From Burkholderia latens (lineage in GTDB: Bacteria > Pseudomonadota > Gammaproteobacteria > Burkholderiales > Burkholderiaceae): a stretch of DNA of 64,000 nucleotides. The notes under the pieces are model-generated. The model did no database searches, was not told the origin of the DNA, and saw only the letters and a list, made by a program, of their open reading frames with translations. Each line of letters opens with the position of its first letter. Positions within the stretch are counted from its first letter, which is position 1. The stretch is taken from positions 1-64,000 of the forward strand of contig NZ_CABVPL010000002.1 in assembly GCF_902499045.1 (NCBI RefSeq), given 5' to 3'. A program made the position numbers and the translations under genes. Shown piece after piece: positions 35,255 through 43,928 of the stretch.

Positions 35255-37051
35255 ATGCACGACAAGCTCCGCGGCTACTATGAACAGGAACTGACGAAGC
35301 TGGAGAATCAGTTCGCAACCTTCTCCAACGAGTATCCACGAATTGCCGCCGACCTGCTCTTTACAGGCGGACAGACGGACGACCCACACGTCCAGCGGAT
35401 GATGCAGGCGTTCGCGTTGATTGCAGCTGAAATCCGGGCCAACCTGCACGACGGCGCACCGAAGTTCACGGAAGCGTTGCTTCATGTCTTGCATCCGCAC
35501 TATTTGCGACCGTTCCCTTCATGTTCGATCGCTCTCTTCGATTCGATCAAGGAATTCCCGGACAAGCCGACCGTCTTGCCGCGTGGCATGGAACTCACGT
35601 CGCGCGGCGGGGAAGTTCGCTTTCGAACCGCTTATGACGTAACGCTTGCGCCGCTCAACATCGCAAACGCTCGATTCTCGCGCAGCACCGTCGCACCGGC
35701 ACAAGTCACCTTGCCGCCGAACATAACCAGCTTCATTTCCATCACGATTGAGTCGACGGTAGCCACCTCGCCTCTCGGCGCGATTTCGCCCGACACGCTG
35801 CGCGTTCATTTCGCTGGAGAACGCCAGACGGTCGTCGCGCTGCTGGATACGGTCCTGCTGCGCGTCCGGGGCGCATATGTGGAAGCCGACGACAGCGGGC
35901 GGTGGATGCCAGCTGCGGGGATACCGGTCACACCGGTCGGGTTCGGCCCGGTCGATACGCTGCTGCCACCGTCACAAAATTCGCCGCTGATTCAACCGCT
36001 GCTGGAATACGTCGGATTTCCGGACAAGTTCGACTTCGTCGACATTCAATTACGCCGATGTCTTGAACCCGTTCAAACGAACCGCGCACGTCGCGTAACA
36101 CTACATCTGGCGATTGGAGGCGTACACGCCGATTCGCGCATCGCGCAAGCGCTCACGCCACTCTCGGCGGACAACATCGGACTGTTCTGTACGCCAATCG
36201 TGAACCTGTTCAAGCATATGGGCGTCAAGTCGACGCGTGGCGAAATCGTTGCCGATTATCCCGTCGTGCCAAAGCCCAGCCGGCCAGACATTCGCGGTAT
36301 CTATTCGGTCGATGCAGTTCGCGATCCGTCAGACGGGACCGCTATTCCGCCGCCGAATGCGTGGGGCGTCGGGGCCGGTGAACGGTTCTGGATCACGCGC
36401 CACGATCCTTACGCGATAATCCATCACCCCGGACGTGAAACGTCGCTCGTATTGCTACGCGGGGACGGGACAGCGGTGGCGAAAACGCCGCTGCAATTGA
36501 GTGCCGACCTCACCTGCACGAATCGCGACTGGCCTTCGTGGATGCGGATCGGCTCCCTCAAGGGTGATCTGAAAAACGAAAACGATCAGGTTCCTTGCAG
36601 GATTACGCTGCTGAAACAACCGACGCTGACTTATAGCGCGTCCCGTGAGTCGGAAGCACAGTGGCGCGTGCTCGCGCTGACGACGGCCAACGTGACGCAA
36701 TTGACACGTGAGGGGTGGCCTGATTTCGTGAAGCTCATGCGCCAGCTTGCGCCAAGCGACCGATGCACCGAACACATTGGCGCGATTTCGTTCGTCAAGC
36801 GGAACGTCGTCGAGCGACTACTGGCGATCAAGCCGCATTCGGCCCTTGTGAGAGGCTTCGAAATCGTGATGGCGGCGGATGAGAGCGCGTTCATTGAAAA
36901 CGGTATCGGCGTGTTGATCCTTCAACTCGACCTATACCTGTCGCGCTACGCTCCCGCCAACAGCTTTACGCAGCTCGTCGTGCTGTCGAAGAACGACGGC
37001 TCCGTGATCGTGCGCTGCCCACTGCGGCCAGGCCTCGCGCCACTGTTGTAG
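35255..37051 (+). CDS. tssF: Type VI secretion baseplate subunit TssF (orphan)
   Basis: A 598-residue TssF/VasA/ImpG protein, a wedge component of the contractile-needle baseplate in the cytoplasm. The diagnostic N-terminus is LRGYYEQELTKLENQF, then DPHVQRMMQAFALIAAEIR and FTEALLHVLHPHYLRPFPS. The C-terminus has the family LYLSRYAPANSFTQLVVLS and ends PGLAPLL, so it looks complete. ATG 35255 is chosen by homology; the frame begins with TTG at 35204. No tssE, tssG, tssB/C or other core genes are present. Instead it stands alone and convergent with a VgrG-effector-immunity-PAAR operon. It may supply a dedicated baseplate variant for that VgrG, or be a leftover of a larger cluster. Confidence 0.9.
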   Translation: MHDKLRGYYEQELTKLENQFATFSNEYPRIAADLLFTGGQTDDPHVQRMMQAFALIAAEIRANLHDGAPKFTEALLHVLHPHYLRPFPSCSIALFDSIKEFPDKPTVLPRGMELTSRGGEVRFRTAYDVTLAPLNIANARFSRSTVAPAQVTLPPNITSFISITIESTVATSPLGAISPDTLRVHFAGERQTVVALLDTVLLRVRGAYVEADDSGRWMPAAGIPVTPVGFGPVDTLLPPSQNSPLIQPLLEYVGFPDKFDFVDIQLRRCLEPVQTNRARRVTLHLAIGGVHADSRIAQALTPLSADNIGLFCTPIVNLFKHMGVKSTRGEIVADYPVVPKPSRPDIRGIYSVDAVRDPSDGTAIPPPNAWGVGAGERFWITRHDPYAIIHHPGRETSLVLLRGDGTAVAKTPLQLSADLTCTNRDWPSWMRIGSLKGDLKNENDQVPCRITLLKQPTLTYSASRESEAQWRVLALTTANVTQLTREGWPDFVKLMRQLAPSDRCTEHIGAISFVKRNVVERLLAIKPHSALVRGFEIVMAADESAFIENGIGVLILQLDLYLSRYAPANSFTQLVVLSKNDGSVIVRCPLRPGLAPLL

Positions 37052-37053
37052 CG

Positions 37054-37305
37054 TTACACGAGGCTCGAAATCAGGTGACAGCCGCACGTAGCCCGATGGC
37101 CGTGCCGCGCAATCGGGATGCCGTTGTCCTTCATCGATTCGTCGCCTTCCTCGATGATGTTCGGCGACACTTCCGGATGCAGCGGACACGACACGCGGTC
37201 ACCTTTGCGCGCGACGTAGCGACCATCGAATTTCATGGTCGATGAGCCTGTTTCGACTTTGCCGCCGTGGTCGGTGTCGTCGCCGATTCGAATCAAATTG
37301 ATCAT
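37054..37305 (-). CDS. PAAR-domain protein (type VI spike tip)
   Basis: An 83-residue stand-alone PAAR protein that would cap the VgrG trimer. Typical features are an N-terminal IRIGDDTDHGGKVETGS, RKGDRVSCPLHPE with Cys and His, and a C-terminal ARHGHRATCGCHLIS. These Cys/His residues are the usual zinc ligands at the tip. The start is ATG 37305; the ribosome site is weak. It is the last gene of the minus-strand operon, 33 bases after the immunity gene. It is convergent with and only 2 bases from tssF. There is no toxin extension, so the cargo is the separate large effector. Confidence 0.88.
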   Translation of the reverse strand: MINLIRIGDDTDHGGKVETGSSTMKFDGRYVARKGDRVSCPLHPEVSPNIIEEGDESMKDNGIPIARHGHRATCGCHLISSLV

Positions 37306-37338
37306 CTGTCGAGTGTCAAGGCGAAGTGAAGGACAAAG

Positions 37339-37914
37339 TCACCAGTTTTTAAAGAAATTAAGTCTAGCAGTACAAGCGTTGCGTTCTTCCTGCAACTTTG
37401 CCGCAGTCATCTTGCAATTCAGATCTACATATTTAACCCAATTTGGATTGCTTCCGTCGGGTGTGCTTTTTATCAACTTCGACATCACCTTGGTGGTGTC
37501 TCCGTTTTCGTAAAGATTCGCCATGACGGATAGTGACCGCCTAAAATCGTCCATACCGATAGATGATTCTAAGTAGCGAATTTCATTTGTTCGCACCTCT
37601 GTTGCCGATGTTAGGCAAGCCCATTTATCGATAGACGCTTCCGCCCCCGGAGAGGTGGCATCAAAAGCTGCATCGCAATATTTCTCTTTATACGCAACCC
37701 ATGCTCGTTGAGCTGCGATGAGATTTTGCCTCTCCGGAGGAGTGGCTTTTCTTAGAAATTCATTGTAGCTTCCATTTAAAATTTTATCGGCAGCCTCATA
37801 ATTTCTTTGTGCGCAATTGGTTAACTCCGCGTTGGTTTGACCATCGCAGACCACCTTCGAAAAGGCTACGCTCGAAATAAGCATCAGTGCAAAAAAAACG
37901 ATATTCTTCGTCAC
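37339..37914 (-). CDS. LprI/DUF1311-like periplasmic immunity protein
   Basis: A 191-residue exported protein. GTG 37914 has GGAG 10 bases upstream and starts 3 bases after the effector stop, implying tight coupling. MTKNIVFFALMLISSVAFS is a signal peptide. Next comes the DUF1311 pattern: Cys23 and Cys34, with TNAELTNCAQRNYEAADKIL followed by LNGSYNEFL, and a second Cys pair further on. M. tuberculosis LprI of this family inhibits lysozyme. Placed after an effector with a lysozyme-like domain, it is a natural immunity protein in the periplasm. The gene is clearly poorer in G/C than all its neighbours except the effector's 3' end, a sign of transfer. Confidence 0.82.
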   Translation of the reverse strand: MTKNIVFFALMLISSVAFSKVVCDGQTNAELTNCAQRNYEAADKILNGSYNEFLRKATPPERQNLIAAQRAWVAYKEKYCDAAFDATSPGAEASIDKWACLTSATEVRTNEIRYLESSIGMDDFRRSLSVMANLYENGDTTKVMSKLIKSTPDGSNPNWVKYVDLNCKMTAAKLQEERNACTARLNFFKNW

Positions 37915-37917
37915 AAT

Positions 37918-40869
37918 CTATCTCCAACAGTCGCAAGTCATACCTTTCTCGAACAGAACTGCCTCTTTCTCTCGCCGTTTGAGTAGACCATCGTTCCCAG
38001 TTCCTTCCCACAGTACTTTCATGGCCCGTAACTGCACGGCAACCTCCGGAAGATTCTTATTCTCAATGGCTGCTCTAATGTTCCTCATGTGAGCTCGTGA
38101 TTTTTGTCCGGGTTTATCCTCAAGTTGAGCCCCTCGATTATAGACTAAGCTGAGCAGCGCTCCTTGGCAATGAGGATGTAATTTTGTAGTGCCCGGGAAT
38201 GCATCACCGGTAAACTGAGCGTAACGCTTTTTGACCCTCTTAGCCATCTCGAGGGCCTTTGGTTCGGATATTTTTATATCGGCAAAAGATGGAATAAACT
38301 TGCTCGCTGCATCCCCTCGTTTTCCGAGTGCGGTTAATAACCGGGTAATCTCATCCTCGGTAAAGAAGCCGTCTAAATCACTGCGAACCATCGCCTCGGT
38401 TTGTTGCCCCAAGTCATAGCCGTAACCAATTGTTACGCCACTGGATTGGCTATTTTTTGGAACGTATGGAATTTCACCAAACCCTTCCGAATCGAGGATA
38501 AGGTGAAAACCTTCTACGGAGGCATAGAACATGCCCTCTGTGGTGAGAAAGTCCAGCACGTCAGTTTTACATTTTGCGCTACAACCCGTGAAATTCCCGA
38601 TCAACCCAATCGGATGAAGGTGCCACGGCGAAAGGTCCGTGGGGAAGCCGTCGACGCCCTTGATTTGGTCCCACCACTGAAGCTTCGCGAGCCGATCCAG
38701 TTCCGTCTTCCACAACTCGGTCTGCTTCTGCATGAGCGGGGTAAGTTCTTCCCACTTGCTCAGACCGCCGCCCCATTCGGTTTCGTTGCGCACAACAAGA
38801 TGCGACACCGCTTCGGCCATCCATTGCGTTTCCAGTGCGTGTTTCAGTTCTTGCGCTGTCACCTTCCCGTCGTGGTCCGTATCGATCGCCTGTTCAATCT
38901 TCGTGATGAGTTCGCCAGCGTTGACCTTCACCGCTTCCACCGCAAACTCAGTGCCTTCCTCGTCCGGCAAATATTGTTCGGTCGTATGGATATGGCGTTT
39001 GAACATGTCGGCCGGGCTGACGCTGCCGTTGTCCACCAATTCGAAACCCGGCCATTCCCACGGACTACGAAGCTGTACGTGAGGGTGATCGGTGTCGCAC
39101 ACCCAGCCAATCAGGCCAGAGCCGTCCTTCGAGCCGACCGTGATGTTCCACCAATGATGGCCCTTGTCGTCGACCGCGACATTGCCCTCACCGAGCTTGT
39201 CGAGTTCAGTACGGCGCAACACGTTCCTAAAGTCCGCGCCCGGTCCGCTTGCCTTGGAAACGTCCAGCGGAAAATTCTGCCATCCCGCTACGTTCGCGGT
39301 GCTGATCGTGTTCGCCAGACTGCTTTCGACCCACAGCGGGTTGCCGACGGGCGCTAACTTTTGTTGGGCCTTCTGTTTGCCTTTCGCGGGCACATTCGTC
39401 ACGCTATTGGGCTGCACCTTGATCCAGCGCGAACCCTTTGCATCGCCTATTGGCACGAGCTTCAACCCGGATTGGGTCAGTTTCTGGTCCGGTGCGGGAA
39501 TTTCGCTGACCAGCTTCGCCCCCGGTTCGATTTCCAGAAGCTGTTTGTTTTTTTCGTTCAGTTCTTTCGCACGCGCACGGCTTCGATCGATGAAGTCCTT
39601 CAGGTCCGGCCCCGCGAACACTTCGAGATGCAGCATCGGGTAGTTCGGCTTCGGGGGTATCGGACTGGCCTTCATCGGCCATTGATACTGGCCGACGTGG
39701 GCGACGACTTCGCCCGCCTTGATATGCTGCGGCTCCTTCAGGATCACGACCGTATCAAGCGGCTGCGGGTCGACTACGGCGTCCAGTTCCCCCTTGAACA
39801 CATAGCTCCACTGCGCTTGGGGGGAAACCGGCTTGCCGACTTCGGCAGACAGGACCGTGCCCGATTTGATGGACTTGATCTTGATCCAGTCCGGGTGAGC
39901 AGGGTCGCCTTCGCCCGCAATGATTTCGGCCCCAGTCGGCAACACGCCGACAATCTTGCTCTTGCCGTTCGGCAATTCCCGAATGTTCAATCCCGTCTCG
40001 GGCGGCGGCAGGGCGACATCCTGATCGGTATCTGCAGGCGGCGGCGCGCTTTCGTTCGTATTGTTGATCGGCAGATCGTCGGCCCCATCGGTGCGCTTCG
40101 CAGGCGGAACGGGCGCTTTCGGCTTCGGGATAGCTTGCTTGTCCTTCGCCTTGCTGCCGACCCGATAGTAGCGCTCACCTTCCCAATACGACATCGGCAC
40201 GGGAAGCGCCGGATCGGGCTTCGGGTTCGATTTAGCCTGTTCGATTGCCTTCTGGTAGCTGGCCCAATCCATCGTGTGCATGTACAGGCTGAAGAACACG
40301 AGGGCTTTGTCGTTCGCCGGTTTGCTGTCGGATGGCGCGGGAGCTGCCGGAGCGGACGCGGGTGCAGGCGCGGCGGTGGTCGATGCGGGCGCGGGTGCCG
40401 ACGCAGGAGCCGATGCGGGGGTCGACGCCGGAGCCGGTTTCGCGGGTTCCTTCGGGGCCGGCTTCGGCGGCAGTTTCAGTTCATGCCGGACCAGTACAAA
40501 GCCGGTCGAGAAGTGCGCCAGACTGTTGTTCGGGTACTTCGTTTCCTCGTATTTCGTGTTCAGCCGGTACGCGACGATCTTGCCGTCTGCAATCGCATGT
40601 ACGCCGCCGTCCAACTTGAGCATTTGCGCACTGCCGTCGTCGAAGTGCACGCCCCCATGCCACATGCCGCTGACGCCCAACGGATAAAAGCCGGTCGCGG
40701 ACTTCGCCAGCGCCCTGAAATACGTCATCGGGTCGGCCGCGTCGCTCTTGTCTGCGGGCGTGAACGGGTAGGCCCAACTCAGCGGCGTATCGACCGGCTC
40801 GGCAGGTTTGGCGGCCGGGTGCGGCGCGGCCGCCGGATGGTGCTTCTTCTTATGGGGCGTTTTGGTCAT
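37918..40869 (-). CDS. Type VI effector: degenerate M23-like region, SH3-like and EF-hand segments, C-terminal lysozyme-like toxin domain
   Basis: A 983-residue multidomain protein with no signal peptide, as expected for VgrG-delivered cargo. Residues 70-130 and 380-420 together resemble an M23 (LytM) fold. His71, His198 and His414 are kept, but the Zn-binding Asp is replaced by His75 and the first His of the HxH motif by Met412, so activity is doubtful. A Pro/Ala linker covers 133-185, an SH3-like segment about 294-345 (LNIRELPNGKSKIVGVLPTG) and an EF-hand-like loop 663-674 (DTDHDGKVTAQE). From about residue 768 a T4-lysozyme/pesticin-like domain follows, with Glu795 in DSEGF and Thr813 and Asp819 in GVTIGYGYDLG, predicted to cut peptidoglycan glycan strands. 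Base composition drops sharply at the start of this domain. Confidence 0.85.
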   Translation of the reverse strand: MTKTPHKKKHHPAAAPHPAAKPAEPVDTPLSWAYPFTPADKSDAADPMTYFRALAKSATGFYPLGVSGMWHGGVHFDDGSAQMLKLDGGVHAIADGKIVAYRLNTKYEETKYPNNSLAHFSTGFVLVRHELKLPPKPAPKEPAKPAPASTPASAPASAPAPASTTAAPAPASAPAAPAPSDSKPANDKALVFFSLYMHTMDWASYQKAIEQAKSNPKPDPALPVPMSYWEGERYYRVGSKAKDKQAIPKPKAPVPPAKRTDGADDLPINNTNESAPPPADTDQDVALPPPETGLNIRELPNGKSKIVGVLPTGAEIIAGEGDPAHPDWIKIKSIKSGTVLSAEVGKPVSPQAQWSYVFKGELDAVVDPQPLDTVVILKEPQHIKAGEVVAHVGQYQWPMKASPIPPKPNYPMLHLEVFAGPDLKDFIDRSRARAKELNEKNKQLLEIEPGAKLVSEIPAPDQKLTQSGLKLVPIGDAKGSRWIKVQPNSVTNVPAKGKQKAQQKLAPVGNPLWVESSLANTISTANVAGWQNFPLDVSKASGPGADFRNVLRRTELDKLGEGNVAVDDKGHHWWNITVGSKDGSGLIGWVCDTDHPHVQLRSPWEWPGFELVDNGSVSPADMFKRHIHTTEQYLPDEEGTEFAVEAVKVNAGELITKIEQAIDTDHDGKVTAQELKHALETQWMAEAVSHLVVRNETEWGGGLSKWEELTPLMQKQTELWKTELDRLAKLQWWDQIKGVDGFPTDLSPWHLHPIGLIGNFTGCSAKCKTDVLDFLTTEGMFYASVEGFHLILDSEGFGEIPYVPKNSQSSGVTIGYGYDLGQQTEAMVRSDLDGFFTEDEITRLLTALGKRGDAASKFIPSFADIKISEPKALEMAKRVKKRYAQFTGDAFPGTTKLHPHCQGALLSLVYNRGAQLEDKPGQKSRAHMRNIRAAIENKNLPEVAVQLRAMKVLWEGTGNDGLLKRREKEAVLFEKGMTCDCWR

Positions 40870-40931
40870 GATTCCCGACTCGGATTCGGTTTTCAGGATT
40901 TCTTATGGTGAAACGATACCGGCTGCGCGAT

Positions 40932-43436
40932 TCAACCGGAGAACAACGCGGAACGCCCGCCGTCGACCGATACCGGCGACGAATGCAGCGGGTTTTTCAG
41001 CGTACCGCTTGCCGCGCCGGCCTTTTCCCAATCCGCGCACTTTTCCACAATCTGGCCTGACGTTGCGTTCTCGATCATGTTCGCCGTCAGTTTGATATAC
41101 GACCCGTTCGCGCCAATCCAGATTTCGTCGGCCGACAGGACCATCTTCTTGCCGGCCGTAATTTTGACATCCTGCGCAGCGGCCAAGCTCATCGAATCGT
41201 TCTGCGCCTGAAGGTCTATGGGGCCGCTCGCCGCGTAAATCTTGACACCGAGTTTTTCCGCAAACAGGCTGATTTGTTCCAGTACGCTGGCGAGCAATGC
41301 CCGTCCGGCCGCGAGGTTGATGTTCTCGCCGGCGACCACATTGGCCTGCTGATTTGCCGTGACGTGCGCCGAACCTTGCGTCGAGGCGGCGATGCCTTCC
41401 GGGCTTGACAGCAGCATGATTGCCTTGGCGAAGCCGTTCGCATTGCCCGTGCCGCCGCCTGCCGTGCGCCCGCCCTTGGTTGTGCCGGCCACCGGGTGCT
41501 GCGTCGCGTCCGTGAACGCTTTCAGCGCGTCGTGGCCGTCTTGCTGGCTTTGCGCGTGATTCGTCTGGCTCGCCTTTGACGTTGCTTCCAGCATTGCTTC
41601 GGCGCGCGTCAGTTGTTCGGATGCCGCCGTCGCGCTCATCGGTTGCGTGGCGGCGGGTTGCGTCGACACATAGAGCCCTTGCTCGGCCCGCACCGCACCG
41701 TAACCCAATGACTTGAGGTCGAAGCCGTGACCGATGAACGCGCCGCGCGTATTGCCCGAATGCTGAATCAGGTAGCCCAGGTGCAAATGAGAGCTATAAC
41801 TTGTCGAGTACAGATGCACGCGGTTCTGCCCGCTGGCGTCGTCCATCATCAGTTGGTTGTAGCCTTCTCCGCCGTATTCGCGCGACAGCAAGCCCGAGGT
41901 CAGCCCGTGCGTGTGCCATTCGGGCTTGCTTTCGCCACCATGCATTCTGGACAGGATCACCGGACGGTCACAATCACCGTTGATAAAATCGATTAGGACT
42001 TCGTCGTTCTTGCGCAGCGGGAACATGCCGCCGCGCTTGTAGCCCGCATCGGGCATCGCCGCGCGTATCCACGCCGACACGTTCTGGTCGCCGTAATTGA
42101 GTCGATCCGATGTCAGTCGCACCTTCGCCCGCAGCAATTCATCCGTATAGATTTCCTCGTTGTCCGGTCCACCGATGATGCCCGTCTGAAGCTGCATAAC
42201 GGGCTTCTTGTGTTCGAAGGGACTGCGGAATGCGACCCGACGCCGTTGCGCTTCGATTTCGACGTGGAAAAATCCAACGCTGCCGTCGTCATGGCGCACC
42301 GCCGAACCCGCGCCGGTCGCTCGCGCCTGCTCGATTTCGGCGCGCAGGCTCTTGCGAAAACGCATCAGGTTTTCGATACCCGGCACGTTGTTCTGGATGA
42401 GCCAGTTCACCGAAAGAATCGCCATCTCGCGATCCTGTTCCGACTGCGCATCGTGCACCGGGTGCCCCGTCAGCACGCCATAGCGACCCGGCCATGCGCA
42501 ACGCAATGCGCCGACACCGTGAAAGCGCTGTGCGCGCGAGCGCCATTCCTCAGCGACAACGTTTGCTTGCGTTTCGCCCATGTCGCGATCCGACCACGTA
42601 TGCGACCCAGTGTAGTCGTACTGCTCGCCCAAGCCCGGAACGTCGTCAAGATCGAACGCGGGCATGGTGACGTGCTTGGAAAGGTCCGGACGCTTGTAGT
42701 CGAACGTGCTCCTGTCGAGTTCGGCGGACTGGATTTCCTGCGAATCGATCCACTCCCGAAGGCCGTCGAATTCCTCGTCCTGTACCGCGCCGCTAAACGA
42801 AATGATCTTGCGCTTTAATTCGGGAACTGAAAAAAGATCGTCCATGATGACGACCTTGTGTGACTTGCCGTCCGGCGCGATGTCGAAACGCGGAAAGAGA
42901 CCGAGTTCTTCGAATGTACGGTGGACGTAGTTCCAGTCGGACTCCCATTGCATCCGCTGCGAATACGAGCGCAGCGCTTGGCGCAATTGCCAATTCACGT
43001 TACCGGATGATTGGGGATACTTGGCGAGGACGTCGGACACGGTTTGCTGCGCGGGCGTCTCGATCCAGTCACGCCTGTCACTACCGAGCCTCAGCAGCGC
43101 GAGGAACGAATTGAATCGGAGCTGGTAATAGGTATTGGCTCCGTCCCCGCCCAAGCGACTGAACGCAGTCACATAGCCGTGAATCGGCATTTCACTCCCG
43201 TCCGTTTGCCGAATCCACAGCGTCACGGATTGCCGGATCAGCGCCTTGGCCTGAATCGTTTCGAGCCGCGTCGACGTTGCATCGATCGTGAATTCGAAGT
43301 CTCGCCCAAGACACGCGCGCCCCCGGACATAAAGCGGGACTAACCAGTCTTCGCCAAGCGGCGTATCGAGGCGGACAATTCGTCCGTGTTGCACGTATTG
43401 CGTGCGCAGTGCCTTGTTCAGGAGATCGGAAACCAT
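40932..43436 (-). CDS. tssI: VgrG (TssI) type VI spike protein with DUF2345 extension
   Basis: An 834-residue VgrG. The gp27-like part covers residues 1 to about 380, starting near LRTQYVQHGRIVRLDTPLGE, with ETPAQQTVSDVLAKYP and ESDWNYVHRTFEELGLF. The gp5 OB region follows (VRLTSDRLNYGDQNVSAWIR and FPLRKNDEVLIDFINGDCDR). The DUF2345 beta-helical extension occupies about 600-800 (SADEIWIGANGSYIKL). There is no separate toxin domain; the last 40 residues are a short polar tail that may contact the effector. ATG 43436 is chosen as the normal family start, 48 codons into the open frame. It is the first recognisable gene of the operon, 62 bases before the effector. Confidence 0.94.
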   Translation of the reverse strand: MVSDLLNKALRTQYVQHGRIVRLDTPLGEDWLVPLYVRGRACLGRDFEFTIDATSTRLETIQAKALIRQSVTLWIRQTDGSEMPIHGYVTAFSRLGGDGANTYYQLRFNSFLALLRLGSDRRDWIETPAQQTVSDVLAKYPQSSGNVNWQLRQALRSYSQRMQWESDWNYVHRTFEELGLFPRFDIAPDGKSHKVVIMDDLFSVPELKRKIISFSGAVQDEEFDGLREWIDSQEIQSAELDRSTFDYKRPDLSKHVTMPAFDLDDVPGLGEQYDYTGSHTWSDRDMGETQANVVAEEWRSRAQRFHGVGALRCAWPGRYGVLTGHPVHDAQSEQDREMAILSVNWLIQNNVPGIENLMRFRKSLRAEIEQARATGAGSAVRHDDGSVGFFHVEIEAQRRRVAFRSPFEHKKPVMQLQTGIIGGPDNEEIYTDELLRAKVRLTSDRLNYGDQNVSAWIRAAMPDAGYKRGGMFPLRKNDEVLIDFINGDCDRPVILSRMHGGESKPEWHTHGLTSGLLSREYGGEGYNQLMMDDASGQNRVHLYSTSYSSHLHLGYLIQHSGNTRGAFIGHGFDLKSLGYGAVRAEQGLYVSTQPAATQPMSATAASEQLTRAEAMLEATSKASQTNHAQSQQDGHDALKAFTDATQHPVAGTTKGGRTAGGGTGNANGFAKAIMLLSSPEGIAASTQGSAHVTANQQANVVAGENINLAAGRALLASVLEQISLFAEKLGVKIYAASGPIDLQAQNDSMSLAAAQDVKITAGKKMVLSADEIWIGANGSYIKLTANMIENATSGQIVEKCADWEKAGAASGTLKNPLHSSPVSVDGGRSALFSG

Positions 43437-43601
43437 CAGGCTACCCCGTACCGTGTAGTAACAAAAACGGCCGCCGGGAAGCGCCGGGCGGCAGATTGGT
43501 ATCTCATCGAAATAGGAAAAAGGCCCAGAATTTTCCGGCCACTGCTGGGGCTTTCGGCATAGAAAGGATTCAAGCCACACACCGGATCGAGCCGGAATTC
43601 A

Positions 43602-43808
43602 TCATATCAAATCCAACTCGGATGCAACTTGCGCCATGCTTTCGAGCACAACGATATCGGCAGGCGGCACAGGCACGCCGCCCGTGGGGTCAGGCAACGG
43701 TAACGACAGCGCCCACCGTAGCCGGGGCCAGCTAGATAGCGATAAATCGAATAACTGTCGTTTGCCTTGGAGCTTTCCGTCTATAAAGGTCAAAAACTGT
43801 GAAGCCAT
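43602..43808 (-). CDS. Short unknown open frame upstream of vgrG (68 aa)
   Basis: ATG 43808 is immediately preceded by an in-frame TAG and by GGGGAG 11 bases upstream. The product begins ASQFLTFIDGKLQGKRQLFD and has a Pro-rich centre. Codon use is mixed and A/T-richer than the core genes. It shares strand with vgrG, 165 bases upstream, so it could be the first gene of the island operon or a remnant. I do not recognise it. The remaining parts of the 43437-43928 gap show nothing else. Confidence 0.35.
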   Translation of the reverse strand: MASQFLTFIDGKLQGKRQLFDLSLSSWPRLRWALSLPLPDPTGGVPVPPADIVVLESMAQVASELDLI

Positions 43809-43928
43809 CTAGCACGGGCTCCCCGCAATGCCATGCTCGTGCAAGGCACGCGCCCTCTAAGCGCCGTAAACGCAAAAAGGCTCAGGTCCGATCACCCGAG
43901 TCTCTTTCACCTACGCAAACCGCCCCTC

